Assembly: GCA_902778275.1 (NCBI GenBank)
Contig: CACYXE010000010.1
Location: forward strand, 1 to 64,000
Source: Oscillospiraceae bacterium
GTDB taxonomy: Bacteria; Bacillota; Clostridia; Oscillospirales; Oscillospiraceae
Direction: 5' to 3'
Length of the DNA stretch: 64,000 nucleotides
Part shown: in pieces, positions 50,581 through 59,595 of the stretch
Layout: every line of letters begins with the position of its first letter
How positions within the stretch are numbered: position 1 is the stretch's first letter
Made by a program: the position numbers and the translations under genes
Notes under the pieces: model-generated
The model's input: only the letters and a program-made list of their open reading frames with translations
What the model was told of the DNA's origin: nothing
Database searches by the model: none

Positions 50581-52956
50581 ATGGATTATTTTGAAAAATC
50601 CCTCCATACTTTGGAACTGCCGTCTGTGCTGGGAATGCTGGCACAGCAGGCGGTGGGGGAGACGGCCAAGGAGCGCGCTCTGGCGCTGACGCCCTCCCCG
50701 GACGCCGCTGAGGTCCGCCGCCGTCTGCAGGAGACCACGGCGGCCAAGACCATGATGACGGTGCGCGGCAGTCCGTCCTTTGCCGGGGTGAAGGATGTGA
50801 GGCCCTCCCTGTCCCGCGCGGACCTGGGCGGCGCGCTGAACACCCGGGAGCTGCTGGACATTGCCAGAGTCCTGCAATGCGCCAGACTGGTGCGCTCTTA
50901 TATCGCCGATGACAGCGTGGGCAAGACAAGCATCGACTATCTGTTCCACGGGCTGCATGCCAACAAGTTCCTGGAGGAGAAGATCAGCACCTCTATCGTG
51001 GGGGAGGACGAGATCGCCGACGGCGCATCGCCGGAGCTGGCAACGATCCGCCGCCAGATGAGGGCGGCGGCGGCCCGGGCCAGGGAAGCGCTGCAGAAGA
51101 TCATCTCCTCGCCGTCCTATGCCAAGGCGCTGCAGGAGCCGATCATCACCATGCGCTCGGACCGCTATGTGGTGCCAGTCAAGGCGGATCACAAGGGCGC
51201 GGTGCCCGGCCTGGTGCATGATATCTCCGCTTCGGGCATGACGCTTTTCGTGGAGCCCATGGCGGCGGTCAAGGCCAACAACGAACTGCGGGAACTGGCC
51301 GCCAAGGAAAAACTGGAGATCGAACGTATTCTGGCGGAACTGTCCGCGGACTGCGCCGAGCATAAAGAGGACATTGCCACCAGCTTTGAGCTCCTGGTGC
51401 GGCTGGACCTGATCTTTGCCAAGGCCAAGCTCTCCTATAAGCTGGACTGCCAGGAAGCGTCCATGGAGGCCAAGGGCATCGTACTCCGGAGGGCCAGACA
51501 TCCGCTGCTGGATCAGGCAACGGCAGTGCCCATCGACCTGGAGCTGGGGGAGAACTACGATACCCTGGTCATCACAGGGCCCAATACCGGCGGCAAGACG
51601 GTTTCGCTCAAGACCATAGGCCTGCTGTCGGTGATGCACCAGTGCGGCCTGCATATTCCGGCGGCGGACGGCAGCAATCTGCCTGTGTTCCGCAATATCC
51701 TGGCGGACATCGGCGACGAGCAGAGCATCGAGCAGAGCCTGTCCACCTTCTCCGCCCATATGACCAACATCGTGAGCATCCTGGCCGACTGCGACGAGCG
51801 GTCCCTGCTGCTGTTCGATGAGCTGGGCGCGGGCACCGATCCCACCGAGGGCGCGGCATTGGCCATCGCCGTTATCGAGCATGCACGCCGCCTGGGCGCC
51901 ATGATCGCCGCCACCACCCACTATGCGGAGCTGAAGGTCTACGCCACCAACGAGGCGCGGGTACAGAACGCTTCCTGTGAGTTCGATGTGGAGACCCTGC
52001 GGCCCACATACCGGCTGCTGGTGGGCATCCCCGGCAAATCCAACGCTTTTGCCATTTCCAAGCGGCTCGGACTGAGCGACGAGATCATCGAGGACGCAAA
52101 GGGACGCGTCAGCTCCGACAGCGCCAGCTTTGAATCCACCATCGAGAAGCTGGAGCAGACCCGGCTTCTGCTGGAGAAGGACAGAAACGAAGTGGCCTTG
52201 AAGCTGCGCCAGGCGGAGGAGAACGCCAAAAAGTCCGCCTTCCTGAAAGCGGAGCTGGAGGTGCGCCTGGAGAAGGCGGATCTGAAATCCCGCCGGGAGG
52301 CGGAGCGGATCATCGCTGAGGCCAGAGAGACGGCCGAACAGGTGTTCCGGGAGCTGGACGAGATGAAAAAGCATCTCAACGAAGAGGAAAATACCCAGCG
52401 CATCAATGAGGCGCGCAGCGAACTGCGGCGGAGGCTGAACCAATCGGAGGAAAATTTGCGCCGGGACGTGCCGGAGCCGGAGATGCAGCAGACTTCTTCC
52501 AGACCGATCCGTCCCGGAGATGCGGTGCAGATCAAGTCCATGGGCATGAAGGCGGAGGTGATCTCCGTTTCGCCGGACCGGGTTTTGAACCTTCGGGCGG
52601 GAATCATGAACGTGACGGCCAAAGAGGACGAGGTACTGCTTCTGGAGGGCGTGTCCGCGCAGACCAGGAAGAACGTCGGCGCCAGCAGCGCCGCACAATT
52701 GCGCAGCATGAGCATCGAGCCGCAGGTCGATCTCAGGGGCATGGAGGCCCTGGAGGCTGTGCTGGCCGCGGAACGATATCTGGACAGCGCCGTTATGGCG
52801 AAGCTCAAAACGGTCACCATCATCCACGGAAAGGGGACCGGCGCCCTGCGCACGGCGATCCAGCAGATGCTCAGGAAAAACAAAGCTGTTAAATCCTTCC
52901 GCCTGGGGCGCTACGGCGAGGGAGAAAGCGGAGTGACCGTTGTCGAACTGAAATAA
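50581..52956 (+). CDS. mutS2: Endonuclease MutS2
   Basis: A 791-residue MutS2. It lacks the mismatch-recognition domain of MutS and has core and clamp helices (~1-300), the ABC-type ATPase with Walker A GPNTGGKT (333-340), STFSAHM and DELGAGTDPTEGAALA, a long coiled coil (~510-620), and a C-terminal Smr domain (~715-791; VDLRGMEALEA ... IIHGKGTGALR). MutS2 proteins suppress homologous recombination and, in Bacillus, also split collided ribosomes. ATG at 50581 follows GGGGGAAG. Confidence 0.95.
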   Translation: MDYFEKSLHTLELPSVLGMLAQQAVGETAKERALALTPSPDAAEVRRRLQETTAAKTMMTVRGSPSFAGVKDVRPSLSRADLGGALNTRELLDIARVLQCARLVRSYIADDSVGKTSIDYLFHGLHANKFLEEKISTSIVGEDEIADGASPELATIRRQMRAAAARAREALQKIISSPSYAKALQEPIITMRSDRYVVPVKADHKGAVPGLVHDISASGMTLFVEPMAAVKANNELRELAAKEKLEIERILAELSADCAEHKEDIATSFELLVRLDLIFAKAKLSYKLDCQEASMEAKGIVLRRARHPLLDQATAVPIDLELGENYDTLVITGPNTGGKTVSLKTIGLLSVMHQCGLHIPAADGSNLPVFRNILADIGDEQSIEQSLSTFSAHMTNIVSILADCDERSLLLFDELGAGTDPTEGAALAIAVIEHARRLGAMIAATTHYAELKVYATNEARVQNASCEFDVETLRPTYRLLVGIPGKSNAFAISKRLGLSDEIIEDAKGRVSSDSASFESTIEKLEQTRLLLEKDRNEVALKLRQAEENAKKSAFLKAELEVRLEKADLKSRREAERIIAEARETAEQVFRELDEMKKHLNEEENTQRINEARSELRRRLNQSEENLRRDVPEPEMQQTSSRPIRPGDAVQIKSMGMKAEVISVSPDRVLNLRAGIMNVTAKEDEVLLLEGVSAQTRKNVGASSAAQLRSMSIEPQVDLRGMEALEAVLAAERYLDSAVMAKLKTVTIIHGKGTGALRTAIQQMLRKNKAVKSFRLGRYGEGESGVTVVELK

Positions 52957-53012
52957 AATCCGCCCGGGGAAAACGCAATAAATGTTGAAAACAACGAAAC
53001 ATTTGAAAGCGG

Positions 53013-53041
53013 TTGACGATTGGACGGAAATTTGATAAAGT
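53013..53041 (+). promoter_or_regulatory. Promoter of the HPr gene
   Basis: TTGACG (53013-53018), 17-bp spacer, TAAAGT (53036-53041), in an AT-rich 150-bp intergenic region. Confidence 0.65.
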
Positions 53042-53105
53042 AAGTGCGTATCATATCTTATTCAATTCGTAATAATTAATTTGAAATAATTAAGGAGTGG
53101 CGAGT

Positions 53106-53369
53106 ATGATAACCAAAGAAGTAGTCATCAACAATCAGGTAGGCCTCCATGCCAGACCCGCGACTTTTTTCATTCAGAAAGCCAACGAGTTCAAGAGCAG
53201 CATCTGGGTTGAGAAGGAAGAGCGGCGTGTAAATGCCAAGAGCCTTCTGGGCGTGCTTTCTCTGGGCATCGTTAAGGGAACTGCGATCACCATCATTGCG
53301 GATGGCGCCGACGAGGATGCGGCCATTGCTACCCTGTCCGAACTGATCGATTCTGACTTCTCCGAATAA
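53106..53369 (+). CDS. ptsH: HPr-family phosphocarrier protein
   Basis: An 87-residue HPr. His15 in GLHARPAT is the site phosphorylated by enzyme I, and Ser46 in AKSLLGVLSLG is the site used by HPr kinase for catabolite control. ATG at 53106 follows AAGGAGTGG. It is a single gene between its promoter and terminator; ptsI is not adjacent, as in many Clostridia. It could be the sugar PTS HPr or the catabolite co-repressor Crh, but the His at position 15 favours HPr. Confidence 0.93.
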   Translation: MITKEVVINNQVGLHARPATFFIQKANEFKSSIWVEKEERRVNAKSLLGVLSLGIVKGTAITIIADGADEDAAIATLSELIDSDFSE

Positions 53370-53395
53370 GATTCTTATAGCGAATGGATAAACAC

Positions 53396-53426
53396 GGGCT
53401 GTGCTTTTATGGCACAGCCCTGTTTT
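53396..53426 (+). terminator. Terminator after the HPr gene
   Basis: A 9-bp stem (53396-53404 with 53412-53420) is followed by TGTTTT. Confidence 0.75.
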
Positions 53427-53452
53427 CAAATTCGCGTATTTTCGAGGTGCCT

Positions 53453-54313
53453 ATGAAAAAGGAAAATCTCGCCGTGATCGAGATGCTCACCTGTGCGGCG
53501 CTGTGGAGCATCGCCGGCATCTTCATGAAGCTGATCCCATGGAACGGCTTTGCCGTGGCCGGGATGCGCAGCCTGATCGCCGGGATCACCATCGCGCTGT
53601 ACATGATCCTCAAGCACTACCGTTTTGTGTTCAACCGGCAGACCTTTGTCTCCGGCGTATTTGCCGGGCTCACCTATACCTGCTTTACCGTCGCAAACAA
53701 GCTCACCACGGCGGCCAACGCCATCGTGCTGCAGTTCACATCTCCCGTATTCATCGTGGTCTTTTCGGCTCTGTTCCTGAAAAGCAGGATCCGGAAGGCC
53801 GACCTGACGGTGGTACTGCTGACCCTGGCGGGCATCGCTCTGTTTTTCTTCGACCAGCTCAAGCCCGGCTATGTGGCGGGCAACTTTGTTGCCATAGCGG
53901 CGGGCATGTTCATGGCGGGGATGTATATGACCATCGGTGAGATGCAGGGCCAGGAGAGGTTCAGCGCCATCGTCATCGCACAGTTCCTGACCTTCCTGAT
54001 CGGGCTGCCGTTCATCTTGACCACGCACCCGGTCTTCAATGGGACGACCGTCAGCTGTATCCTCATCCTCGGCGTATTCCAACTGGGAATTTCGTATATC
54101 CTCTATGTAAAGGCGAGCCGCTACTGCCCGCCCCTGGCCTGCTGCCTGCTGGGCGCGGTGGAGCCCCTGCTCAATCCTGTCTGGGTGCTGATTTTTGACG
54201 GGGAGCGTCCCGGCATCTTTGCGCTGATCGGCGCGGTGATCGTGGTGGTCTCCATCACGGTCTGGTGTATTTACGGCCAGGATAAAGAAACGATGGAGAA
54301 AGCGGATGCTTGA
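53453..54313 (+). CDS. DMT-superfamily (EamA) transporter
   Basis: A 286-residue membrane protein with about ten helices in two EamA repeats (~8-135 and ~148-277), the pattern of drug/metabolite transporters. Typical signs are ALWSIAGIFMKLI in helix 1 and AVEPLLNPVWVLIF near helix 9. ATG at 53453 is preceded by CGAGGTG. Its end overlaps uvrC by 8 nt, an unusual neighbour for a transporter. The substrate is unknown. Confidence 0.85.
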   Translation: MKKENLAVIEMLTCAALWSIAGIFMKLIPWNGFAVAGMRSLIAGITIALYMILKHYRFVFNRQTFVSGVFAGLTYTCFTVANKLTTAANAIVLQFTSPVFIVVFSALFLKSRIRKADLTVVLLTLAGIALFFFDQLKPGYVAGNFVAIAAGMFMAGMYMTIGEMQGQERFSAIVIAQFLTFLIGLPFILTTHPVFNGTTVSCILILGVFQLGISYILYVKASRYCPPLACCLLGAVEPLLNPVWVLIFDGERPGIFALIGAVIVVVSITVWCIYGQDKETMEKADA

Positions 54314-56156
54314 GACTTTACGGGAAAAAGCGAATAATCTCCCGCTGCTGCCCGGGGTGTATATCATGCTGGACGAGCATGGGGAAGTCATCTATGTGGG
54401 CAAGGCGAAGAAGCTGAAAAACCGCGTCAGCAGCTATTTCCACGGGGAACACCTGCCCAAGGTGGCGGCCATGGTGGAAAAGGTGGCGGATTTCAACGTG
54501 ATCGTGGCGGGCAGCGAGTTTGAAGCGCTGGTGCTGGAAAACTCGCTGATCAAGCGGCACAAGCCCCACTACAACATTCTTCTCAAGGACGATAAGGGCT
54601 ATCCCTTCATCCGTGTTGACGTGAAGAGCGAATACCCCGGCATGAGCATTGCCAGCCGCGCGGGAAAGGACGGCGCCCGTTACTATGGCCCCTATGGCGG
54701 ACGCAGCCAGACCAGGGACATCATCAATACCATCAGCAAGGCGCTGCTGCTGCCGGATTGCTCCCGGAAGTTTCCCCGGGATATCGGCAAAGAGCGGCCC
54801 TGCCTGAACTATCACATGGGCACCTGCGCGGGCTGGTGTCTCAAGGACAGCAGCGCGGAGGATTACCGCGGCCGCATGCAGCAGGCTCTGCTGATCCTGG
54901 AAGGGAAAAGTGCCGAGCTCATAGAGGACCTGCGCGGTCAGATGGAGCAGGCGGCGGAAGAGCTGCGCTTTGAACGGGCTGCGGAGATCCGGGACCGGCT
55001 GCGTGCCATCGAGGGACTGGCCCACAAGCAGCTGGTCATTTCCACCGCCTTTGCGGACACCGACGCGGTGGGCTTCTGCCGCGGCGCCAAGAGCTGTTTC
55101 GCGGTTCTCCACTTTGTGGACGGTGACCTGGCGGGCAAGGATGTGGAAATGATGGAGGAGCCGCTGGAAGAGGACAGCGAGGCCGTCTCCGATCTGGTGC
55201 GTCAGTATTATACAGGCCAGCGAAGTACCTGGCCCAAGACCATCCTGCTGCCCTGTGAGATCGAGGATCGGGAGGAATTGGAGCAGCTGCTGGGCCAACA
55301 GGCCGGGCGGAGGGTCCATATCGAAAACCCCAAGCGTGGGGAACGCCTGCGCCTGATCGAGAGCGCGGGGCTGAACGCCCGGGAGGAGATCCAGCGGCGC
55401 ACCACGGCGGCACAACGCCGTTCCAAGACCCTGGAGTGGCTGCAGAAGGCCTTGGAGCTGGACCGTTTTCCCGGCCGCATCGAGGCTTTTGATATCTCCA
55501 ATCTGGGCGACACGGGCATCGTTGCCGCCATGACGGTCCATGTGGACGGGAGACCCCTGAAACGGGACTATCGGAAATTCCGTATCCGGGATCTGGAGAT
55601 CCGGGACGATTACGCTAGCATGTACCAGGCGGTGTATCGCCGCTTCAAGCACTATGTGGATGGGGACGAGAAATTCGCGCCCCTGCCGGACCTGCTGCTC
55701 ATCGACGGCGGCGATACCCACGCGGCCACTGCGGAGCGGGCCGCCAGAGATCTGGGCGTCTCCGTACCGATCTTCGGTATGGTCAAGGACGACCGGCACC
55801 GCACCCGCGCGCTCATCACCTCGGATGGCCGGGAGATCGGGATCAACAACAACCAGGCGGTCTTCGCCCTGATCGGCAATATCCAGGAGGAGACCCACCG
55901 CAGCGCCATCGGCTACCAACGGCTTCTGCGCCGGGAGAGCTACGGCTCCACCCTGGACAAGATCAAGGGCGTGGGCCCCAAGCGCCGGGATGAGCTGCTG
56001 CGCGCCTTCAAATCGGTCAAGGCCATTCGGGAGGCCAGTGTGGAACAGCTGCGGCAGGCGGTGCCCATCAGCACAGCACGGGCCGTCTATGATTACTTCC
56101 ATCGGGAGGATACAGAATGCGCGTCATCACAGGTTCAGCCAGAGGAAGAAAACTGA
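54306..56156 (+). CDS. uvrC: Excinuclease ABC subunit C
   Basis: A 616-residue UvrC, the dual-incision nuclease of nucleotide excision repair. It has the GIY-YIG domain (GVYIMLDEHGEVIYVGKAK, ~18-95), a UvrB-interacting UVR motif (~205-240), the RNase-H-like C-terminal nuclease with IEAFDISNLGD and LLLIDGGDTHA, and helix-hairpin-helix motifs at the end (KIKGVGPKRRDELL). The catalytic-core order is complete. It overlaps rsmD by 40 nt. Confidence 0.95.
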   Translation: MLETLREKANNLPLLPGVYIMLDEHGEVIYVGKAKKLKNRVSSYFHGEHLPKVAAMVEKVADFNVIVAGSEFEALVLENSLIKRHKPHYNILLKDDKGYPFIRVDVKSEYPGMSIASRAGKDGARYYGPYGGRSQTRDIINTISKALLLPDCSRKFPRDIGKERPCLNYHMGTCAGWCLKDSSAEDYRGRMQQALLILEGKSAELIEDLRGQMEQAAEELRFERAAEIRDRLRAIEGLAHKQLVISTAFADTDAVGFCRGAKSCFAVLHFVDGDLAGKDVEMMEEPLEEDSEAVSDLVRQYYTGQRSTWPKTILLPCEIEDREELEQLLGQQAGRRVHIENPKRGERLRLIESAGLNAREEIQRRTTAAQRRSKTLEWLQKALELDRFPGRIEAFDISNLGDTGIVAAMTVHVDGRPLKRDYRKFRIRDLEIRDDYASMYQAVYRRFKHYVDGDEKFAPLPDLLLIDGGDTHAATAERAARDLGVSVPIFGMVKDDRHRTRALITSDGREIGINNNQAVFALIGNIQEETHRSAIGYQRLLRRESYGSTLDKIKGVGPKRRDELLRAFKSVKAIREASVEQLRQAVPISTARAVYDYFHREDTECASSQVQPEEEN

Positions 56157-56689
56157 AAACACCGGCCAACTACGACATCCGTCCGACCACCGATAATGTG
56201 AAGGAAGCAGTTTTCAACATCATTCAGTTCGATATCGAGGGCCGGCGGGTGCTGGACCTGTTCGCCGGCACGGGGCAGCTGGGGATCGAATGCCTGAGCC
56301 GCGGTGCCGCGGAGGCGGTCTTTATTGACCAGAGCCGGGATGCCGTCAGGATCATCAAGGACAATCTGAAAAGCTGCGGCCTGCAGGGGGCGGTCCTGCA
56401 GACGGACGCGCTCCAATTCCTGCAGCGCGGGGGAAAATTTGATTTGATTTTTGTGGACCCGCCTTATGATGCAAATCTCTATGATAACGTGCTAAAAACC
56501 ATCAATTTGGTTGACATATTGTCGGATGGTGGTATAATCATCTGTGAAGCACGCCGTGAAAAGACTCTTCCCGATATGGAACCGCCCTATCGGAAAGAGA
56601 AAGAGTATCGCTACGGCAAGGTCAAAATTTGTATCTATAAGAAGGAAAGCAATACAGATGAGAACCGCTATCTGTCCGGGCAGCTTTGA
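56117..56689 (+). CDS. rsmD: 16S rRNA (guanine966-N2)-methyltransferase
   Basis: A 190-residue RsmD with the SAM-binding LDLFAGTGQLGIECLSRGA and the catalytic DPPY motif (VDPPYDANLYDN). The N-terminal MRVITGSARGRKL is typical. It starts 40 nt inside uvrC and its last 32 nt overlap coaD, so translation is likely coupled across all three genes. Confidence 0.93.
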   Translation: MRVITGSARGRKLKTPANYDIRPTTDNVKEAVFNIIQFDIEGRRVLDLFAGTGQLGIECLSRGAAEAVFIDQSRDAVRIIKDNLKSCGLQGAVLQTDALQFLQRGGKFDLIFVDPPYDANLYDNVLKTINLVDILSDGGIIICEARREKTLPDMEPPYRKEKEYRYGKVKICIYKKESNTDENRYLSGQL

Positions 56690-57158
56690 CCCGATCACGC
56701 TGGGCCACCTGAATATCATCCGCCGCGCCTCCCAGATTTTTGACCAGGTCGTGGTCTGCATCATGCAGAATTCCACCAAAAAGACCCCCATGTTTACCGT
56801 GGAGGAGAAAATGGACATGGCCAGGCGTGCGGTGGCAAAGTATCCTAACGTCATTGTAGATGCTTCCGATATCCTGGTGGCGGAATACGCCAAAAAGTAC
56901 GAAGGGGCTGTCCTGGTCAAGGGCCTGCGTGTGGCTTCGGATTTTGAGTACGAGTTCCAGATGGATCTGATCAACAAGAACATCAATCCCGCTCTGGAGA
57001 CCATGTTCCTGACCTCGGGCGCCAGATATACGTTTTTGAGTTCCTCCGTAGTAAGGGAGCTTGCCATGTACGGGGCCGACCTCACCGGTCTGGTACCGGA
57101 CGAGCTGATCGATGAAATAGAGAAAAAGGCTGCACAATGGAGGCTGAGCAATGGATAA
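56658..57158 (+). CDS. coaD: Phosphopantetheine adenylyltransferase
   Basis: A 166-residue CoaD that makes dephospho-CoA from 4'-phosphopantetheine and ATP. The nucleotidyltransferase motif is PGSFDPITLGHLNII (T/HxGH type), with LVKGLRVASDFEYE and FLSSSVVRELA further on. ATG at 56658 overlaps rsmD by 32 nt. The order rsmD-coaD is widely conserved. Confidence 0.95.
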   Translation: MRTAICPGSFDPITLGHLNIIRRASQIFDQVVVCIMQNSTKKTPMFTVEEKMDMARRAVAKYPNVIVDASDILVAEYAKKYEGAVLVKGLRVASDFEYEFQMDLINKNINPALETMFLTSGARYTFLSSSVVRELAMYGADLTGLVPDELIDEIEKKAAQWRLSNG

Positions 57159-57651
57159 CCATGATGTGATCGCACTGCTGGACACCCTGTATAACATGGT
57201 GACCGAAGCCTGGGGCGTCCCGCTGGGAAACGATAAGTGCATTATCGAGCGGGAACGTGCCATTGACATCATCAACCAGATCAAGGCGAATCTGCCCTCT
57301 GCTATTGCCGAGGCCAAACGGCTGGTGGCCGCCAGAGATGAGTTTATCGGCAACGCCAAGCGGGAGGCTGAGGCCTTGCGCAAGAGCGCGGAGGACAAAG
57401 CAAGTACTATGGTCTCCGAGCAGGAGATCGTACGCGTGGCCAAGGCCAGAAGCGCGGAAATGATCGCCTCCGCTGAGGCCAAGTCCAAGGAACTGCGCCG
57501 CGTGGCCAGTGAATATGTGGACGATATCATGCGTCAGGCTGAGGAGAGCATGAGCAACGCCCTGCAGACAGTGCAGTCGGCGCATAATGCTTTCAGCACC
57601 GCGGAGTCTTCCTCCAAGCGAGTCAGCGTCCGCAAGGAAAAGGACGAGTAA
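57151..57651 (+). CDS. Coiled-coil protein of unknown function
   Basis: A 166-residue soluble protein dominated by a long coiled coil (~residues 35-150) rich in Ala, Glu, Lys and Arg, superficially like the b subunit of F-type ATP synthase or DivIVA-type proteins, but with no membrane anchor. It overlaps coaD by 8 nt. Proteins like this follow coaD in related Clostridia, so a link to envelope growth or division is possible but unproven. Confidence 0.65.
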   Translation: MDNHDVIALLDTLYNMVTEAWGVPLGNDKCIIERERAIDIINQIKANLPSAIAEAKRLVAARDEFIGNAKREAEALRKSAEDKASTMVSEQEIVRVAKARSAEMIASAEAKSKELRRVASEYVDDIMRQAEESMSNALQTVQSAHNAFSTAESSSKRVSVRKEKDE

Positions 57652-57674
57652 AACCATATTGTTGTTTCAAAAAT

Positions 57675-57709
57675 GCCCGGTCATCGCGGTGGATGACCGG
57701 GCGTTTTTT
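57675..57709 (+). terminator. Terminator of the uvrC-coaD unit
   Basis: A perfect 11-bp stem (57675-57685 with 57692-57702) with a 6-nt loop is followed by G and TTTTTT. Confidence 0.85.
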
Positions 57710-57780
57710 GCCTTCAGAGCGGGGAACGAGGACCCATGAATGATGCAAGAAAAAAGACGAAAAACGTCAAAAAGTTTCAC

Positions 57781-57809
57781 TTGCTTTTTGCTGTTTGCTC
57801 CCCTATAAT
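57781..57809 (+). promoter_or_regulatory. Promoter of the dcw cluster (Pmra)
   Basis: TTGCTT (57781-57786), 17-bp spacer, TATAAT (57804-57809), directly followed by MraZ-type repeats. Confidence 0.8.
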
Positions 57810-57810
57810 G

Positions 57811-57850
57811 GTAGTGAAAAGTGGTTTGAAGTGGTGGAAAATGGTGCGAT
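57811..57850 (+). promoter_or_regulatory. Four 10-bp direct repeats, MraZ operator
   Basis: Four repeats of the form (G/A)T(G/A)GT followed by an A/G-rich spacer occur in exact 10-bp register at 57811, 57821, 57831 and 57841. They begin 2 bp after the -10, where MraZ is known to bind TGG-type repeats upstream of mraZ to repress the dcw operon. Confidence 0.75.
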
Positions 57851-57882
57851 TTTCCACATGGCGATATAGGGGGAGCGTTTCC

Positions 57883-58299
57883 GTGACAGGCGAATATCAA
57901 CACTCTCTTGACAACAAGGGACGTCTTTTTATACCTGCTAAACTCCGCGATGAGTTGGGCGAGGTTTTTTTCATCACCATCTCGATGGATCGCTGCCTCT
58001 GCGCGTACAGCAGCGAGAACTGGAAGGTGTTTTCCGAGAAGGTCAATTCCATGCCGTATATCAAGCAGCGGAAGATGCGCCCGCTGTTTGCTCATGCCGC
58101 CCGCTGCGAGCTGGATAACCAAGGCCGTGCGCTGATCCCGCAAAATCTGAGGGAATATGCAGGCTTTAGCAAAAATGTCACTGTCGTGGGCTGCAACAAT
58201 CATGCGGAATTCTGGGATAGCGAAGCCTGGAGCTCGGTGTTCGAGGCGGAGACCACACCGGAAAATATTGCGGCAGTGATGGAGGAACTGGAATTTTGA
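57883..58299 (+). CDS. mraZ: Transcriptional regulator MraZ
   Basis: A 138-residue MraZ made of two AbrB-like SpoVT motifs: GEYQHSLDNKGRLFIPAKLRD at the N-terminus and ARCELDNQGRALIPQNLREYAG at ~70-90. It forms an octameric ring and represses its own operon. GTG at 57883 follows AGGGGGAG; the frame upstream covers the promoter and is not translated. It begins the division and cell-wall cluster. Confidence 0.95.
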   Translation: MTGEYQHSLDNKGRLFIPAKLRDELGEVFFITISMDRCLCAYSSENWKVFSEKVNSMPYIKQRKMRPLFAHAARCELDNQGRALIPQNLREYAGFSKNVTVVGCNNHAEFWDSEAWSSVFEAETTPENIAAVMEELEF

Positions 58300-59234
58300 C
58301 AGAGCAGCCGAAACATGTATCCGTACTCCTGCGGGAGTGCCTGGAATACCTGAATATCAAACCGAATGGGATCTATCTGGACGGCACTTTGGGTCTCGGC
58401 GGGCATTCCTACGAGATCGCTTCCCGCCTGACCACAGGGCGCCTGATCGGGATCGACCGGGATGAGACCGCGATCGACCGGGCAGGAAAACGTCTTGCCC
58501 CGTTTGCAGATAAAATTACACTGGTGCATGGCAATTTCTGTGATGCCGCCGCGATCCTGGATGAGCTTGGGATCGGGGGCGTAGACGGCATGCTGTTTGA
58601 CCTCGGTGTGTCTTCGCCCCAATTGGACGAGGCACAGCGGGGTTTTTCTTATCAGCAGGACGCGCCGCTGGATATGCGGATGGACGGCACTGCGGCGCTG
58701 ACGGCCTGGGATGTGGTGAACACCTGGGATGAAAACCGGCTCAACCGCATCTTGTGGGATTACGGCGAGGAACGCTATGCCCGGCGTATCACCGGGGCGA
58801 TCCTGAAGCGGCGGGAGCAAAAACCCATTGAAAGCACCCTGGAGCTGGTGGATGTGATCAAGAGCGCCATGCCGGCCGCGGCGCTGCGGGAAAAGCAGCA
58901 TCCCGCCAAGCGCAGCTTCCAGGCGATCCGCATCGCGGTCAATGACGAACTGGGCGCTGTCGCCGCCATGTTCGAGACTGCGCCGGACAAGCTGAATATT
59001 GGCGGCAGACTTTGCGTGATCAGCTTTCATTCTCTGGAGGACCGCATCGTTAAAAGCGGTATCCATGCCCGGGAAGACGGCTGTACCTGCCCGAGGGAAG
59101 CGCCGGTGTGTACCTGCGGCTTTCATCAGACGCTCAAAAGCGTCAGGCGCAAGCCTATCCTCCCCAGCGAGGAGGAGATCCGAGATAATCCCCGCGCCCG
59201 CAGTGCAAAGCTCCGTGTGGCGGAAAGGGTATAA
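58296..59234 (+). CDS. rsmH: 16S rRNA (cytosine1402-N4)-methyltransferase
   Basis: A 312-residue RsmH (MraW). It has HVSVLLRECLEYL, the SAM site GTLGLGGHSYEI, VSSPQLDEAQRGFSYQQDAPLDMRMD, and ISFHSLEDRIVK. It methylates C1402 in the decoding centre of 16S rRNA. The start is TTG at 58296, overlapping the mraZ stop, with GGAGG about 11 nt upstream. Confidence 0.94.
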   Translation: MTEQPKHVSVLLRECLEYLNIKPNGIYLDGTLGLGGHSYEIASRLTTGRLIGIDRDETAIDRAGKRLAPFADKITLVHGNFCDAAAILDELGIGGVDGMLFDLGVSSPQLDEAQRGFSYQQDAPLDMRMDGTAALTAWDVVNTWDENRLNRILWDYGEERYARRITGAILKRREQKPIESTLELVDVIKSAMPAAALREKQHPAKRSFQAIRIAVNDELGAVAAMFETAPDKLNIGGRLCVISFHSLEDRIVKSGIHAREDGCTCPREAPVCTCGFHQTLKSVRRKPILPSEEEIRDNPRARSAKLRVAERV

Positions 59235-59238
59235 AGAC

Positions 59239-59529
59239 TTGAGGAGACTATCTGAGATCGTCTTCTGCACGGTCTGTTTTAGCTTTGCTGCGGTTTTGCT
59301 GGTGCTGTCGTTGCTGGGCGCCGTCCGTCTGGCGTCACTCAGTGATGAGGATGCGGGGCTGGAGCAGGAGCTCGAGACGCTGAAAGACGAGACCCAGGCT
59401 TTACGCGTGACATATGAATCGATGCTTCAGCTGGACGAGATCGAGAGATATGCCGTCGAGGAATTGGGGCTGCAGCATTGTTCGCCCGGGCAGATCGTTT
59501 ATATAGATCCGGTCGGGGCTGGGAAATAG
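59239..59529 (+). CDS. FtsL/DivIC-like septum formation protein
   Basis: A 96-residue bitopic protein with one membrane helix (~8-32), a coiled coil (~38-65) and a conserved IERYAVEELGLQHCSPGQIVYI end, the plan of FtsL/DivIC proteins that bind the divisome and recruit PBPs. It sits in the standard ftsL position between rsmH and the PBP gene. TTG at 59239 has AAAGGG upstream. FtsL is favoured over DivIC from position. Confidence 0.83.
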   Translation: MRRLSEIVFCTVCFSFAAVLLVLSLLGAVRLASLSDEDAGLEQELETLKDETQALRVTYESMLQLDEIERYAVEELGLQHCSPGQIVYIDPVGAGK

Positions 59530-59595
59530 AAGGTATGGCTTAATTGGATAAGCTTCTGAATATAGATAGGATATATCTGTTTTCAGGAGTGGATC

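Noticed and set aside
49771-52827. 1,018-codon minus-strand frame opposite recO-mutS2
   Set aside because: It spans two certain plus-strand genes and their gap and lacks domain signatures.
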